17,207 nt of DNA from UBA1738 sp045577675 (GTDB lineage Bacteria > Bacillota > Clostridia > UBA1381), in the NCBI GenBank assembly GCA_045577675.1, contig JAZNIV010000051.1, forward strand, positions 1 through 17,207, written 5' to 3'. The translations under genes and the position numbers were made by a program. Shown here piece after piece: positions 5,903 to 14,028 of the stretch; position 1 is the first letter of the stretch; every line of letters begins with the position of its first letter. The notes beneath the pieces were generated by a model. It made no database searches. It was not told the DNA's origin and saw nothing but the letters and a program-made list of their open reading frames with translations.

Positions 5903-7962
5903 CAGTCATTCATAAGAAATGTGTAAAGCATTGCGGCTGCTTCTGCACGTGTCAGATTATCCTGCGGTCTTAAATTTCCGTCATTTCCGGAAACAACACC
6001 AAATCCCGACAGGATTGCCGCATATCCCATTTTTTCAGGAGAAATGCTCGCCTCATCCTCAAAGTGGACAGTGAAAATATTTGAAAGACGTGCAACCTTT
6101 TCATAGCCGGCAAGTCTTACCATATAAACGCACGCATCCTCTCGACTTACAGGTAAATCTGCGTCCTCTGCTTCTAAGTCGATAACATTCCAGCGTTTCA
6201 TTGATGCAAGTACTTCTGCAAGGCCGTAACGGATATATCCATCGTCCTTTAGTCCGGCAGCAAAATAGGTAAGAAGGTCGCCCTTTGTAATTGCCTCGTC
6301 CGGACGGAAGGTATCGCCGGAAAGACAAATTCCTACCTCGGCAAGGCGTGTAACTGCATTCTCGCACCAATGTCCGCTTATGTCGGTATATTTCCCGCTT
6401 AATGCAGCTTCTTCAATGACCGGCTCGCCGGTAAAGGCATCAATATCTGTGTAAGGCTTTGTTGTCGTGTAGCACAGAGAATAGCTGTTTTTATCCGTTA
6501 AAACATAAACCTGCTTGAGCGGATATTTTGAAAGAAGCCCGTCATATGCCGCGTCCTCGCCTATAGCATTTGTTATATCCGCAAATTCTGCAGCTGTGTA
6601 TGAAACAGAGTAGCGTGTAATCATATCCTCCTTGATGTTATAGGAAATATGTGCAGTATTTGAAAGATATGCCGCTCCGTTTACATAGCGGTACATTGAT
6701 AGATCTACATTGTGTGAATGGCTTGTAAGCTTGTCGGTTTGATATTCTGCAGAAATTTCCGGTGCCAGCTTTTCAAAAAATGCCTTGGCTTTTGTCTCGG
6801 CAACATTCTTTTCCTCATCGGTGGCTGTGTATTCGTCATTTGAATACATATGGTTATCAATATTTCTTATCTCTCCTGTTTTTGCGTCAAGAGTTACATA
6901 CATATATCTTTTTTCCTCGTCGGAAAAATGCAGATTCATCATATAGCTGTCATTGCTTTTATAGACAGATGACGAGCAAAGGAGCATTTTGTCTGTCATT
7001 TTAAGCTCCGGATAGCTCCGCAAAAGCTTTTCTATTTCAGCCTCTTTTTTCAGCCCCTGAACATTTTCTATTTCCTTGCGTTCCTGAGGTGTAAGATTTA
7101 TGCTTCCGCCTCCGCCCGCATTCGAGGTTACGGATTCTTTAAGAGCTGAATCGGCTGCCATTTCATAGCTGTAGGGCTGCTGATATTCTGTTATTTTCTC
7201 GCCGGTAGCCGCAGATATATAGCCTGCACCATACTCGTCAAGCTTATATACAGCCTTTGTAGCATCGGGCTTTTTGTCCTCGCTCTTTTCATAGTCCTTT
7301 ATGTAGTAAAGCTTTGCAGGATATGCGGTTTTATAGGCATCGTCTGCATCAGCTATAACGTTATCGCAAGCTTCAAAGACTGCGTCGTAATTGTAGTCTA
7401 TATTTGCGGATTGTACGGTCATACCGTCCTTTTTTGCAAGGATGTATACATATGCCCGGTTTCCATTTACCTCTATGCCGTTATGCGTTCTTAAAAATGT
7501 GAAGCTGAATGACGTGCCGCTGTCACGGATTACTCCACGGCTATCCTCCTCGCTGTATAAAAAAGTGTCGGTTTCGGTAAATGCTTCGGGTATAAGCTGT
7601 TTTAAAAAGTCCTCTGCTAAGCTCAGGGCATCGCTTTTTGTATACCCGGTAAGACGAACGGATTTTGCAGAAGCATCATAGTCCTCCCATTTATAGTAGC
7701 GGTCAATTCTGCCTCTTTCATCACATTGAATTTCAAGAGCTTGTGAACTGTCCTCATTCTGCCAGCTGAAGGTATAGCTTGTCTTGCCATCTGAGTTTTT
7801 GGCTGTTCGGCTGGTAAATTCGGTAAGGCTTTCAGGTACTGAAGCTTTTTGCTTAACCTCAGACAGGGCATCTGTCATTGTGTAGGCAGTACCGCTTGCA
7901 AATACTCCTGCCTGCATTGTCAGCATTGCTCCGATAATTAATGCACTTATCAGTTTTTTCAT
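5902..7962 (-). CDS. secreted S-layer-homology protein with two YcdB/PepSY-like regions
   Basis: A 686-residue exported protein, probably held at the cell wall. Residues 1-24 form a signal peptide (MKKLISALIIGAML, cleavage near FASG). Residues about 27-262 and 293-515 are two similar regions of the YcdB/YcdC (PepSY-related) type; each ends with a strand pair near YISAATGEKI or DAFTGEPVI. A GGGGS linker (283-287) joins them. Residues about 525-570, 575-625 and 628-684 are SLH modules; the first (DISGHWCENAV) and last (LTRAEAAAMLYTF) are clear and the middle one is diverged. SLH modules typically bind pyruvylated wall polymers. GGAGG lies about 9 nt before the ATG. It is a single-gene unit with its own promoter. 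Related proteins are common in Clostridia in many paralogs, and their function is not established. Confidence 0.9.
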   Translation of the reverse strand: MKKLISALIIGAMLTMQAGVFASGTAYTMTDALSEVKQKASVPESLTEFTSRTAKNSDGKTSYTFSWQNEDSSQALEIQCDERGRIDRYYKWEDYDASAKSVRLTGYTKSDALSLAEDFLKQLIPEAFTETDTFLYSEEDSRGVIRDSGTSFSFTFLRTHNGIEVNGNRAYVYILAKKDGMTVQSANIDYNYDAVFEACDNVIADADDAYKTAYPAKLYYIKDYEKSEDKKPDATKAVYKLDEYGAGYISAATGEKITEYQQPYSYEMAADSALKESVTSNAGGGGSINLTPQERKEIENVQGLKKEAEIEKLLRSYPELKMTDKMLLCSSSVYKSNDSYMMNLHFSDEEKRYMYVTLDAKTGEIRNIDNHMYSNDEYTATDEEKNVAETKAKAFFEKLAPEISAEYQTDKLTSHSHNVDLSMYRYVNGAAYLSNTAHISYNIKEDMITRYSVSYTAAEFADITNAIGEDAAYDGLLSKYPLKQVYVLTDKNSYSLCYTTTKPYTDIDAFTGEPVIEEAALSGKYTDISGHWCENAVTRLAEVGICLSGDTFRPDEAITKGDLLTYFAAGLKDDGYIRYGLAEVLASMKRWNVIDLEAEDADLPVSREDACVYMVRLAGYEKVARLSNIFTVHFEDEASISPEKMGYAAILSGFGVVSGNDGNLRPQDNLTRAEAAAMLYTFLMND

Positions 7963-7976
7963 GGTTATTTCCTCCT

Positions 7977-7992
7977 GTTATTAATTAATAAC
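7977..7992. promoter_or_regulatory. 16-nt AT-rich perfect palindrome next to the SLH gene ribosome binding site
   Basis: GTTATTAATTAATAAC is a perfect inverted repeat directly upstream of the GGAGG of the 686-residue gene. It may be an operator or a weak RNA hairpin that affects translation; chance in AT-rich DNA is possible. Confidence 0.4.
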
Positions 7993-7993
7993 T

Positions 7994-8064
7994 TCGCCCA
8001 AAACAAATTTTGGTGTGCTCAATTTCACCTGCATCTGCTCGTAATGCATTTATTGTGCGGGCAA
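7994..8064 (-). promoter_or_regulatory. possible folded 5' leader of the SLH gene
   Basis: On the minus strand TTGCCC (about 8064-8059) can pair with GGGCGA (7999-7994), closing three small hairpins: TGCAT/ATGCA (8048-8044 with 8034-8030), GGTG/CACC (8029-8026 with 8015-8012) and an A/U hairpin (8011-8008 with 8003-8000). This would be a four-way junction within the roughly 125-nt leader. The helices are short and no known family was recognised, so support is weak. Confidence 0.3.
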
Positions 8065-8094
8065 TCTTTAAAAACTCCCATAAATCCTGATTTA

Positions 8095-8123
8095 ATCATA
8101 CATTACATAGAAAATTTTGTCAA
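8095..8123 (-). promoter_or_regulatory. sigma-A promoter of the SLH gene
   Basis: On the minus strand the consensus TTGACA (8123-8118), a 17-nt spacer and TATGAT (8100-8095) predict a start near 8088 and a 5' leader of about 125 nt. Confidence 0.88.
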
Positions 8124-8209
8124 TAGTTTCTATGCTAATCGGGTAAATTATCAAAAAATTATGCATATACTATTTGTGGCAATATAAATGTCAGGAAGGG
8201 GATAGCTTT

Positions 8210-9262
8210 ATGAAAAAGTACTTTGCACGTGCAAATACATCTCAGGGATTGGTAAACCTTACGATGAATAGTTTAAAAAACATTTCAAACCTTTATATTA
8301 TAGAAGGAAGGTCAAAAACAGCAAAATCACGTCTGATGGAGTATGTTGTTAAATATTTTTCGGACAAATCTCAGAATATTGAGTGCATATACAGTCCGTT
8401 TGATATACGAAGACTTGACGCTGTTATAATCAGGGACATAAAATTTGCAATGGCGGACAGGGATTGCACAGGCGATGAAGCTGTTGGAAAAATAATTAAT
8501 ACAGATGAGTTTTTGAATATCAAAAGGCTGGAGGTATCAAGTGAATATCTAAAAGAGCTGAAGGAAAAATCAAGTGAAGCTATAGGCGGACTTTATGACG
8601 CATATAAAGAAGCAAAAAGTATTCATGATGATTGGGAAAAAATATATGTTGAAAATATGGATTTCGACAGCCTAAACAGCTATACCAAAGGGATTATTGA
8701 TGAGCTGACGGGTAGCAGAAAGGGTAAAAACGGGACAGATAAATATGAGCGGTTTTTTGGTGCTTCAACTCCCGATGGTTCTGTAAATTACATAGATAAT
8801 ATTACAGAAAAAATGGAACGGAGATATTTTATAAAGGGCAGACCCGGTACGGGTAAATCAACCTTTTTAAAAAAGCTTGCAAATGCAGCACATAAGGCAG
8901 GCTTTGATACCGAGGTTTATTATTGCAGCTTTGACAAAAACAGCCTTGATATGACGCTTGTTCCCGAGCTTGGATTTTGTGTGTTTGATTCAACAAGTCC
9001 TCACGAGATGTTTCCGAAGGATAAACGAGATGTTGTGCTTGATTTTTATAAGGAGTCGGGGCTTTGCGGCATTGACGAGCGGTTTGAAAAGCAGCTTGCA
9101 TTTATTGCGGCAAAATATAAGCATAGAGTTTCAGAGGGTGTTGCTAAATTAAGGCTTAGCTGCCTTTATATGGCGGAATATGAATTTTATCTTGAGCGTA
9201 TAACGGATTTTGATGCAATCTCCCGAACGGCGGATAAAATTATAAGAAGCTTAGCCAGGTAA
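8210..9262 (+). CDS. two-half P-loop ATPase of the PRK06851 type, first Walker A degenerate
   Basis: A 350-residue cytoplasmic protein of unknown role. It is built from two related NTPase halves. The C-terminal half has an intact Walker A, IKGRPGTGKSTF (about residues 206-217), then YYCSFDKNSLDM and LGFCVFDSTSPHEMFP. The N-terminal half has the matching elements IIEGRSKTAKSRL (about 30-42) and IYSPFDIRRLDAVIIRDIKFAM, but the Walker A reads GRSKTAKS, so the invariant Gly before Lys is Ala. This layout resembles an ATPase family I recall from Bacillus and Clostridium under the name PRK06851. I chose the ATG at 8210 because AGGAAGGGG (8193-8201) lies 8 nt upstream; the frame stays open to 8174 without a ribosome binding site. 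CATATACTA at 8164-8172 upstream resembles a sigma-K -10, but I see no matching -35. A terminator follows. Confidence 0.8.
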   Translation: MKKYFARANTSQGLVNLTMNSLKNISNLYIIEGRSKTAKSRLMEYVVKYFSDKSQNIECIYSPFDIRRLDAVIIRDIKFAMADRDCTGDEAVGKIINTDEFLNIKRLEVSSEYLKELKEKSSEAIGGLYDAYKEAKSIHDDWEKIYVENMDFDSLNSYTKGIIDELTGSRKGKNGTDKYERFFGASTPDGSVNYIDNITEKMERRYFIKGRPGTGKSTFLKKLANAAHKAGFDTEVYYCSFDKNSLDMTLVPELGFCVFDSTSPHEMFPKDKRDVVLDFYKESGLCGIDERFEKQLAFIAAKYKHRVSEGVAKLRLSCLYMAEYEFYLERITDFDAISRTADKIIRSLAR

Positions 9263-9273
9263 ATTCTTTAAAT

Positions 9274-9301
9274 AGCGGTGCAAAATACTGTGCCGCTTTT
9301 T
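9274..9301 (+). terminator. intrinsic terminator after the ATPase gene
   Basis: The 9-bp stem AGCGGTGCA (9274-9282) / TGTGCCGCT (9289-9297), with two G-U pairs and a 6-nt loop, is followed by TTTTT. Confidence 0.85.
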
Positions 9302-9336
9302 GTTGTAATGCAAGGTATAAAATCTTGTAAATGCAC

Positions 9337-9365
9337 TTGTTAATCTTATAAAAATATGGTATACT
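9337..9365 (+). promoter_or_regulatory. sigma-A promoter of the metF-metH operon
   Basis: TTGTTA (9337-9342), a 17-nt spacer and TATACT (9360-9365), preceded by TGG as an extended -10. The predicted start near 9372 leaves a leader of only about 25 nt before metF, too short for a SAM riboswitch, a T-box or a cobalamin riboswitch. Confidence 0.8.
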
Positions 9366-9396
9366 GTAAAAAAAATGAGGAAAGAGCGGAACAGTA

Positions 9397-10275
9397 ATGA
9401 AGCTTATAGATTTATTGAAAAAGGATTCCCTGTCGCTGTCGTTTGAGGTTTTTCCGCCAAAAACCGATACAGCATTTGATAGCGTCAGGGAGGCAACCGA
9501 GAAAATTGCGGCGTTAAAGCCTGCTTTTATGAGTGTTACATACGGAGCCGGCGGAGGAACCAGCAAATATACTCTTGAAATTGCTAAAAATATTAAAAAG
9601 CTGTACGGAGTTTCTATGCTTGCACACCTTACTTGCGTTTCTTCTACAAAGGAGACGGTGCATCAACGTATTCTGGATATGAAAAATTCCGGTATTGAAA
9701 ACGTAATGGCTCTGCGTGGTGATTTAACTCCCGAAATGGAGGGTAAGGACAGAAAAAGCTGGCATTACCGCCATGCTGTAGATTTAATTCGTGAGCTTAA
9801 AGAATGTGATGCGGGCTTTTGTATCGGCGGTGCATGCTATCCTGAAGTACATCCTGAAAGCGGAAACCAGAAGGATGATATTAAGTATTTAAAAGAGAAG
9901 GTGGATGCAGGCTGTGAGTTTTTGACTACACAAATGTTTTTCGACAACAATCTGCTTTATAACTTTCTTTATAAAATACGCGAGGCAGGGATAACTGTGC
10001 CGGTGGTTGCAGGAATTATGCCTATTACAAATGCAAATCAGGTGGAAAGGGCAATGAAGCTTTCAGGCTCCTTTATGCCGCAGAGGTTTAAAAGCCTTGT
10101 GGATAAATTCGGCTCTGATCCTGCTGCAATGAAGCAGGCAGGAATCGCATATGCAACCGACCAGATTATCGACCTTTATGCCAATAATATTACAAATGTC
10201 CATATATATTCAATGAATAAGCCGGATGTTGCGGAAAAAATTCAAAGCAACCTTTCAGATATTTTAGGAAAATGA
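9397..10275 (+). CDS. metF: methylenetetrahydrofolate reductase
   Basis: MetF reduces 5,10-methylene-tetrahydrofolate to 5-methyl-tetrahydrofolate, the methyl donor for MetH two genes downstream. It is a cytoplasmic FAD-binding TIM barrel. The 292 residues match the bacterial family (E. coli has 296). Visible motifs are SFEVFPPK (15-22) with the catalytic Glu, SVTYGAGGG, ALRGD (105-109) with the flavin-modulating Asp, GACYPEVHPES (145-155), QMFFDN (179-184), PVVAGIMPI (202-210) and the C-terminal NNITNVHIYSMNKP. The stop overlaps the start of the next gene (ATGA). Confidence 0.97.
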   Translation: MKLIDLLKKDSLSLSFEVFPPKTDTAFDSVREATEKIAALKPAFMSVTYGAGGGTSKYTLEIAKNIKKLYGVSMLAHLTCVSSTKETVHQRILDMKNSGIENVMALRGDLTPEMEGKDRKSWHYRHAVDLIRELKECDAGFCIGGACYPEVHPESGNQKDDIKYLKEKVDAGCEFLTTQMFFDNNLLYNFLYKIREAGITVPVVAGIMPITNANQVERAMKLSGSFMPQRFKSLVDKFGSDPAAMKQAGIAYATDQIIDLYANNITNVHIYSMNKPDVAEKIQSNLSDILGK

Positions 10276-10928
10276 TTGAAGTAAAAACATATCCCGAACC
10301 AAAACTGAATAGAAAAGAAATTCTTCGCTATGCAGGCTGCAAAAAGGAAACCGATGAGATGTCAGCACTTTTAGATGAGTGTATTCAGGAGGCATGTCGG
10401 GAGCTTTCCTGTCGTGTGTGTTTTTGCGAGGTGCCGGTACATATTGAGGGAGAGCTTGTAGATTTTTCCTTTATGGAGGTAAAAAGCAGGGAGCTTGCCA
10501 AAAATCTTTCGGGCTGTGAAGGAGCGGTGATTTTTGCCGCAACTATCGGAATAGGACTTGACAGGCTGATTCAGAAATACGGCAGAATTTCGCCCACTAA
10601 GGCACTTATTATGCAGGCGATCGGGGCAGAACGCATTGAAAGTCTTTGCGATATGTTTGAAAGTGATATGGAAAACAGCCTCAGTAATAAGAACCTTTTT
10701 ACACGTCCGAGGTTCAGCCCCGGCTATGGAGATTTCCCCCTTTGTATGCAACAGGATATTTTTAATATACTTGACTGCCCGAGAAAAATCGGGCTTACCT
10801 TAAATGAAAGCCTTATAATGTCACCGTCAAAATCGGTTACGGCGGTTATTGGTATCTCGAAAACTTCGGAAAATTGTGATTTTGGCTGTGAAATATGCAA
10901 GAAAACAGACTGTGAATTCAGGAGATAA
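10272..10928 (+). CDS. free-standing MetH reactivation-domain protein
   Basis: A 218-residue protein matching the C-terminal activation domain of cobalamin-dependent methionine synthase, which binds AdoMet and remethylates cobalamin after it is oxidised to cob(II)alamin. Visible motifs are the core ATIGIGLDRLI (90-100), the helix IMQAIGAERIESL and the AdoMet-binding loop RPRFSPGYGDFPL (145-157). The last 17 residues add four cysteines (202, 206, 209, 214; CX3CX2CX4C), which could bind a metal. The metH gene just downstream lacks this domain, so the two proteins most likely act together; Thermotoga maritima is a known case with separate proteins. It overlaps metF by 4 nt, and metH starts 5 nt after its stop. 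Confidence 0.9.
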   Translation: MIEVKTYPEPKLNRKEILRYAGCKKETDEMSALLDECIQEACRELSCRVCFCEVPVHIEGELVDFSFMEVKSRELAKNLSGCEGAVIFAATIGIGLDRLIQKYGRISPTKALIMQAIGAERIESLCDMFESDMENSLSNKNLFTRPRFSPGYGDFPLCMQQDIFNILDCPRKIGLTLNESLIMSPSKSVTAVIGISKTSENCDFGCEICKKTDCEFRR

Positions 10929-10933
10929 AGCAG

Positions 10934-13339
10934 ATGAATATTTTAGAGTACTTAAAAGAAAATATAGTCTATTTGGACGGAGCAATAGGGACAATTCTGC
11001 AGGAGAATGGTCTTAAACCCGGAGAATACCCCGAGCGGTGGAATCTGTCGCATCCTGATATAATCCGCCGTATTCACACTGATTATTATGATGCGGGAAG
11101 TAATATAATTAGCACAAATACCTTTGGTGCAAGCTCTTTAAAATTTGACGATGATGAGCTTGAAGAGATAGTAAAAGCTGCAATTTCAAATGCAAAGGCT
11201 GCGAAAGATGCTTCAAAAGGCGGTCAGGAAAAGTTCATCGCTCTTGACATAGGCCCTTCAGGCAGACTTTTAAAGCCATACGGCGACTTCGACTTTGAGG
11301 AGGCTGTTTCGGTTTTTGCAAAGACGGTTAAGCTGGGTGAAAAATACGGTGCAGACTTAATTTACATCGAAACTATGAATGACAGCTATGAAACCAAAGC
11401 AGCACTTCTTGCGGCAAAGGAAAACAGCACTCTTCCGGTTTTTGTATCTAACGCATATAGTGAGGATGGAAAACTGATGACGGGTGCTTCACCTGAGGCA
11501 ATGGCAGCACTTTTAGAAGGTATGGGTGCTGATGCAATCGGAGTAAACTGTTCGCTTGGCCCTGATGCACTTAAAGGTGTGGTTGAAAAGCTGTTAAAAT
11601 GCACGTCGGTGCCGGTTATTTTAAAGCCTAACGCAGGACTTCCCAAAAGCATAGAAGGAAGGACAGTCTATGACGTACTACCGGAGAAGTTTGCAGAGAG
11701 TGTAACAGAGATGCTCAAAATGGGTGTTCGTATTGCGGGAGGCTGCTGCGGAACAACACCTGAGTATATAAAATGTCTTACCGAAAAAGCGAAGGGCATT
11801 ATTCCGGTACCGGTTGAGGATAAAAATATCACTTGCGTTTCCTCGTATACACACGCTGTTAAGCTTGGTGAAAAGCCGGTGCTGATTGGTGAAAGGATAA
11901 ATCCCACAGGTAAGAAACGGTTTAAACAGGCACTTATAGATAATGACATTGACTATATCTTAAAGGAGGGCATAGCTCAAGGGGAGCATGGTGTTCATAT
12001 TTTAGATGTAAATGTGGGCTTGCCGGAAATTGACGAAGTGAATATGCTTAAAAATGCTGTTTGCGAGCTGCAGGCAGTTACAAATCTGCCACTGCAGCTT
12101 GACACCTCGGACAGCACTGCAATGGAGGCGGCTCTTCGCAGATATAACGGAAAAGCAATGATAAATTCTGTTAATGGAAAAAAGGAGAGTATGGAGGCTG
12201 TATTCCCGCTTGTGAAAAAATACGGCGGAGTCGTGGTTGCTCTTACTCTTGATGAAAACGGAATCCCTAAAACGGCTGAGGGAAGGGCTTTAATTGCTGA
12301 AAAGATTATAAAGACAGCTAAAAGCTATGGTATAAAGAAGAAGGATATTATTTTTGATACCCTTGCCATGACGGTCAGTGCAGATAATCAGGCGGCTATC
12401 GCAACACTTGATGCACTTGAAATTATAAAAAATAGGCTTGGCTGCCACACCTCTTTAGGTGTATCAAATGTGTCCTTCGGACTTCCGTCAAGAGATGCGG
12501 TAAACAGCACATTTTTCTGCTTAGCACTTGAAAGAGGGCTTTCTGCAGCGATTATGAATCCGTATTCGGTGGATATGCTGAAAACATACTATGCATTTCT
12601 TGCACTTTGCGGTATGGACGAAAACTGCAGCGAATATATAGAGTTTATGCAGAATGTGACAGATAGCTCTTCTCAGGTTTTACAAAATAAGAGCGTAGCA
12701 TCAGTCGGCGGGAAAAGCGAGCTTATGGCGGCTATTTCCAAAGGACTTAAAGAGCGTGTCGGCGAGGAAACCAAAGAGCTTTTAAAGACCTGTCCGCCTC
12801 TTGATATTGTGCAAAATGAAATCATTCCGGCTCTTGACGCTGTCGGAAAAGGTTTTGAAGAAAAGACGGTTTATCTGCCGCAGCTTTTAATGAGTGCAGA
12901 GGCGGCAAAAAGTGCGTTTTCTGTGATAAAGGATTTTGTGACAGCAAACAAAACCGAAATGACAGCGAGATGCGAATTTGTAATCGCAACAGTTCACGGG
13001 GATATTCACGATATTGGCAAAAACATAGTAAAGCTACTTCTTGAAAATTACGGATTTACCGTTACCGACCTCGGCAAGGATGTGCCGCCGGAGACTGTTG
13101 CACAGGCTGTGGCAGAGAAAAAAGCGCCGCTTTTGGGCTTGAGTGCGTTAATGACTACAACGGTTCCTGCAATGGAGGAAACAATACGTCTTGTCAGAGA
13201 AAAAGCACCATGGTGCAAAATAGTAGTCGGCGGTGCAGTACTGACTAAAGCATATGCTGACAGTATCGGTGCGGATAAATATGCAAAGGACGCTATGGAG
13301 GCTGTCCGGTACGCAGAGGAAATTAATAGCAAATTATAA
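10934..13339 (+). CDS. metH: cobalamin-dependent methionine synthase, short form without activation domain
   Basis: MetH transfers the methyl group of 5-methyl-tetrahydrofolate to homocysteine through enzyme-bound cobalamin. The 801 residues contain, in order: the homocysteine S-methyltransferase domain (about 1-290) with zinc ligands Cys206 (GVNCS) and Cys271-Cys272 (GGCCGTT); the pterin-binding domain (about 305-560) beginning at LIGERINPTGKK; the B12 cap domain (about 590-675); and the B12-binding domain (about 680-800) with HGDIHDIGKN, where His692 is the lower axial ligand. The protein ends there, against 1227 residues in E. coli; the missing activation domain is supplied by the preceding gene. 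AGGAG lies 10 nt before the ATG. Confidence 0.96.
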   Translation: MNILEYLKENIVYLDGAIGTILQENGLKPGEYPERWNLSHPDIIRRIHTDYYDAGSNIISTNTFGASSLKFDDDELEEIVKAAISNAKAAKDASKGGQEKFIALDIGPSGRLLKPYGDFDFEEAVSVFAKTVKLGEKYGADLIYIETMNDSYETKAALLAAKENSTLPVFVSNAYSEDGKLMTGASPEAMAALLEGMGADAIGVNCSLGPDALKGVVEKLLKCTSVPVILKPNAGLPKSIEGRTVYDVLPEKFAESVTEMLKMGVRIAGGCCGTTPEYIKCLTEKAKGIIPVPVEDKNITCVSSYTHAVKLGEKPVLIGERINPTGKKRFKQALIDNDIDYILKEGIAQGEHGVHILDVNVGLPEIDEVNMLKNAVCELQAVTNLPLQLDTSDSTAMEAALRRYNGKAMINSVNGKKESMEAVFPLVKKYGGVVVALTLDENGIPKTAEGRALIAEKIIKTAKSYGIKKKDIIFDTLAMTVSADNQAAIATLDALEIIKNRLGCHTSLGVSNVSFGLPSRDAVNSTFFCLALERGLSAAIMNPYSVDMLKTYYAFLALCGMDENCSEYIEFMQNVTDSSSQVLQNKSVASVGGKSELMAAISKGLKERVGEETKELLKTCPPLDIVQNEIIPALDAVGKGFEEKTVYLPQLLMSAEAAKSAFSVIKDFVTANKTEMTARCEFVIATVHGDIHDIGKNIVKLLLENYGFTVTDLGKDVPPETVAQAVAEKKAPLLGLSALMTTTVPAMEETIRLVREKAPWCKIVVGGAVLTKAYADSIGADKYAKDAMEAVRYAEEINSKL

Positions 13340-13374
13340 TTTTAAAAGGTACGGAAAAACCGTACCTTTTAAAA
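13340..13374. terminator. perfect 15-bp hairpin between convergent metH and DJ-1 genes
   Basis: TTTTAAAAGGTACGG (13340-13354), an A5 loop, and its exact complement (13360-13374). The flanking A4/T4 runs supply a short U-tract in both directions, so it probably ends both transcripts. It starts right after the metH stop. Confidence 0.82.
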
Positions 13375-13382
13375 TACAAAAA

Positions 13383-13916
13383 TTAATATTGCATACTTTT
13401 TTTGAGTTTGTCTGCAAGAGCCTTGCCTTTAAAAATCTCAACAATTTTAAACCCGAAATCGCTTGCGGCTCCGGCACCCTTTCCGGTGAGAATTTTTCCG
13501 TCAAGCACAGCCTTTTCGCCAGAATAAATACCGCCGGTGCAAAACTCTTCAAAGCCTGGGAAGCAGGTGTACTGCTTATCATTTAAAAGTCCGAGCCTTC
13601 CGATTATTGAGGGCGATGCACAGATTGCCGCAATAAAAAGGTCATTTTCATTTGCATATGAAATGAGGCTGTGCACCTTTTCCGAGTCATCTAAAAGACC
13701 GTGCCCGGGACCGCCGGGAAGAACAAGCATTGTCATATCGGCTTTGCTAACCTCGTCAATTGTAATATCTGTATGAACCCTAACCCCGTGCGAGGAGGTA
13801 ACTGTGTCAGAATAAACTCCGACGGTCTTCACGTCAATTTCTGCTCTTCTTAAAATATCTACCGGCTCTAAAGCCTCAATATCCTCAAAACCGTCAACTA
13901 ACAGTACATAAATCAT
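13383..13916 (-). CDS. DJ-1/PfpI family protein
   Basis: A 177-residue cytoplasmic protein of the DJ-1/ThiJ/PfpI superfamily. The family nucleophile elbow is IAAICASPS with Cys99. Glu14 in FEDIEALEPVD matches the conserved glutamate that hydrogen-bonds this cysteine in DJ-1 and YajL. LVLPGGPG (65-72) is also typical. Proposed activities of the family (glyoxalase III, deglycase, chaperone, protease) are disputed, so only the family is assigned. The ATG is preceded by GGAAAGG at about 10 nt. It is a single-gene unit, divergent from nusB and convergent with metH. Confidence 0.92.
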   Translation of the reverse strand: MIYVLLVDGFEDIEALEPVDILRRAEIDVKTVGVYSDTVTSSHGVRVHTDITIDEVSKADMTMLVLPGGPGHGLLDDSEKVHSLISYANENDLFIAAICASPSIIGRLGLLNDKQYTCFPGFEEFCTGGIYSGEKAVLDGKILTGKGAGAASDFGFKIVEIFKGKALADKLKKSMQY

Positions 13917-13963
13917 AAAATCACGCCTTTCCGCCTTTAAATCGAGTACAAAATTTCATATAA

Positions 13964-13992
13964 ATCTTATCATATTTTGATAATTTAGTCAA
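13964..13992 (-). promoter_or_regulatory. sigma-A promoter of the DJ-1 gene
   Basis: On the minus strand TTGACT (13992-13987), a 17-nt spacer and TAAGAT (13969-13964). It lies in the 224-nt divergent gap 13917-14140, which holds only this promoter and the nusB promoter. Confidence 0.78.
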
Positions 13993-14028
13993 TATTTTAT
14001 CCGTGCTAAGATTATTTGCGTAAATTCC

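Noticed and set aside
8174..8209. Longer ATPase start at 8174
   Set aside because: No ribosome binding site precedes it and the added residues resemble no family sequence; AGGAAGGGG points to the ATG at 8210.
9366..9396. SAM riboswitch, T-box or cobalamin riboswitch expected before metF/metH
   Set aside because: The promoter at 9337-9365 leaves a leader of only about 25 nt, and the preceding bases are occupied by the promoter and the ATPase terminator, so no such element fits.
13340..13374. Perfect 15-bp inverted repeat as the end of a mobile element or as an operator
   Set aside because: Its position between two convergent stop codons, short loop and A/T flanks fit a shared terminator; there is no transposase or target duplication nearby.
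13254..13586. Open frame across the metH end and the antisense of the DJ-1 gene
   Set aside because: It overlaps two well-supported genes, runs through the terminator hairpin and has no family features.
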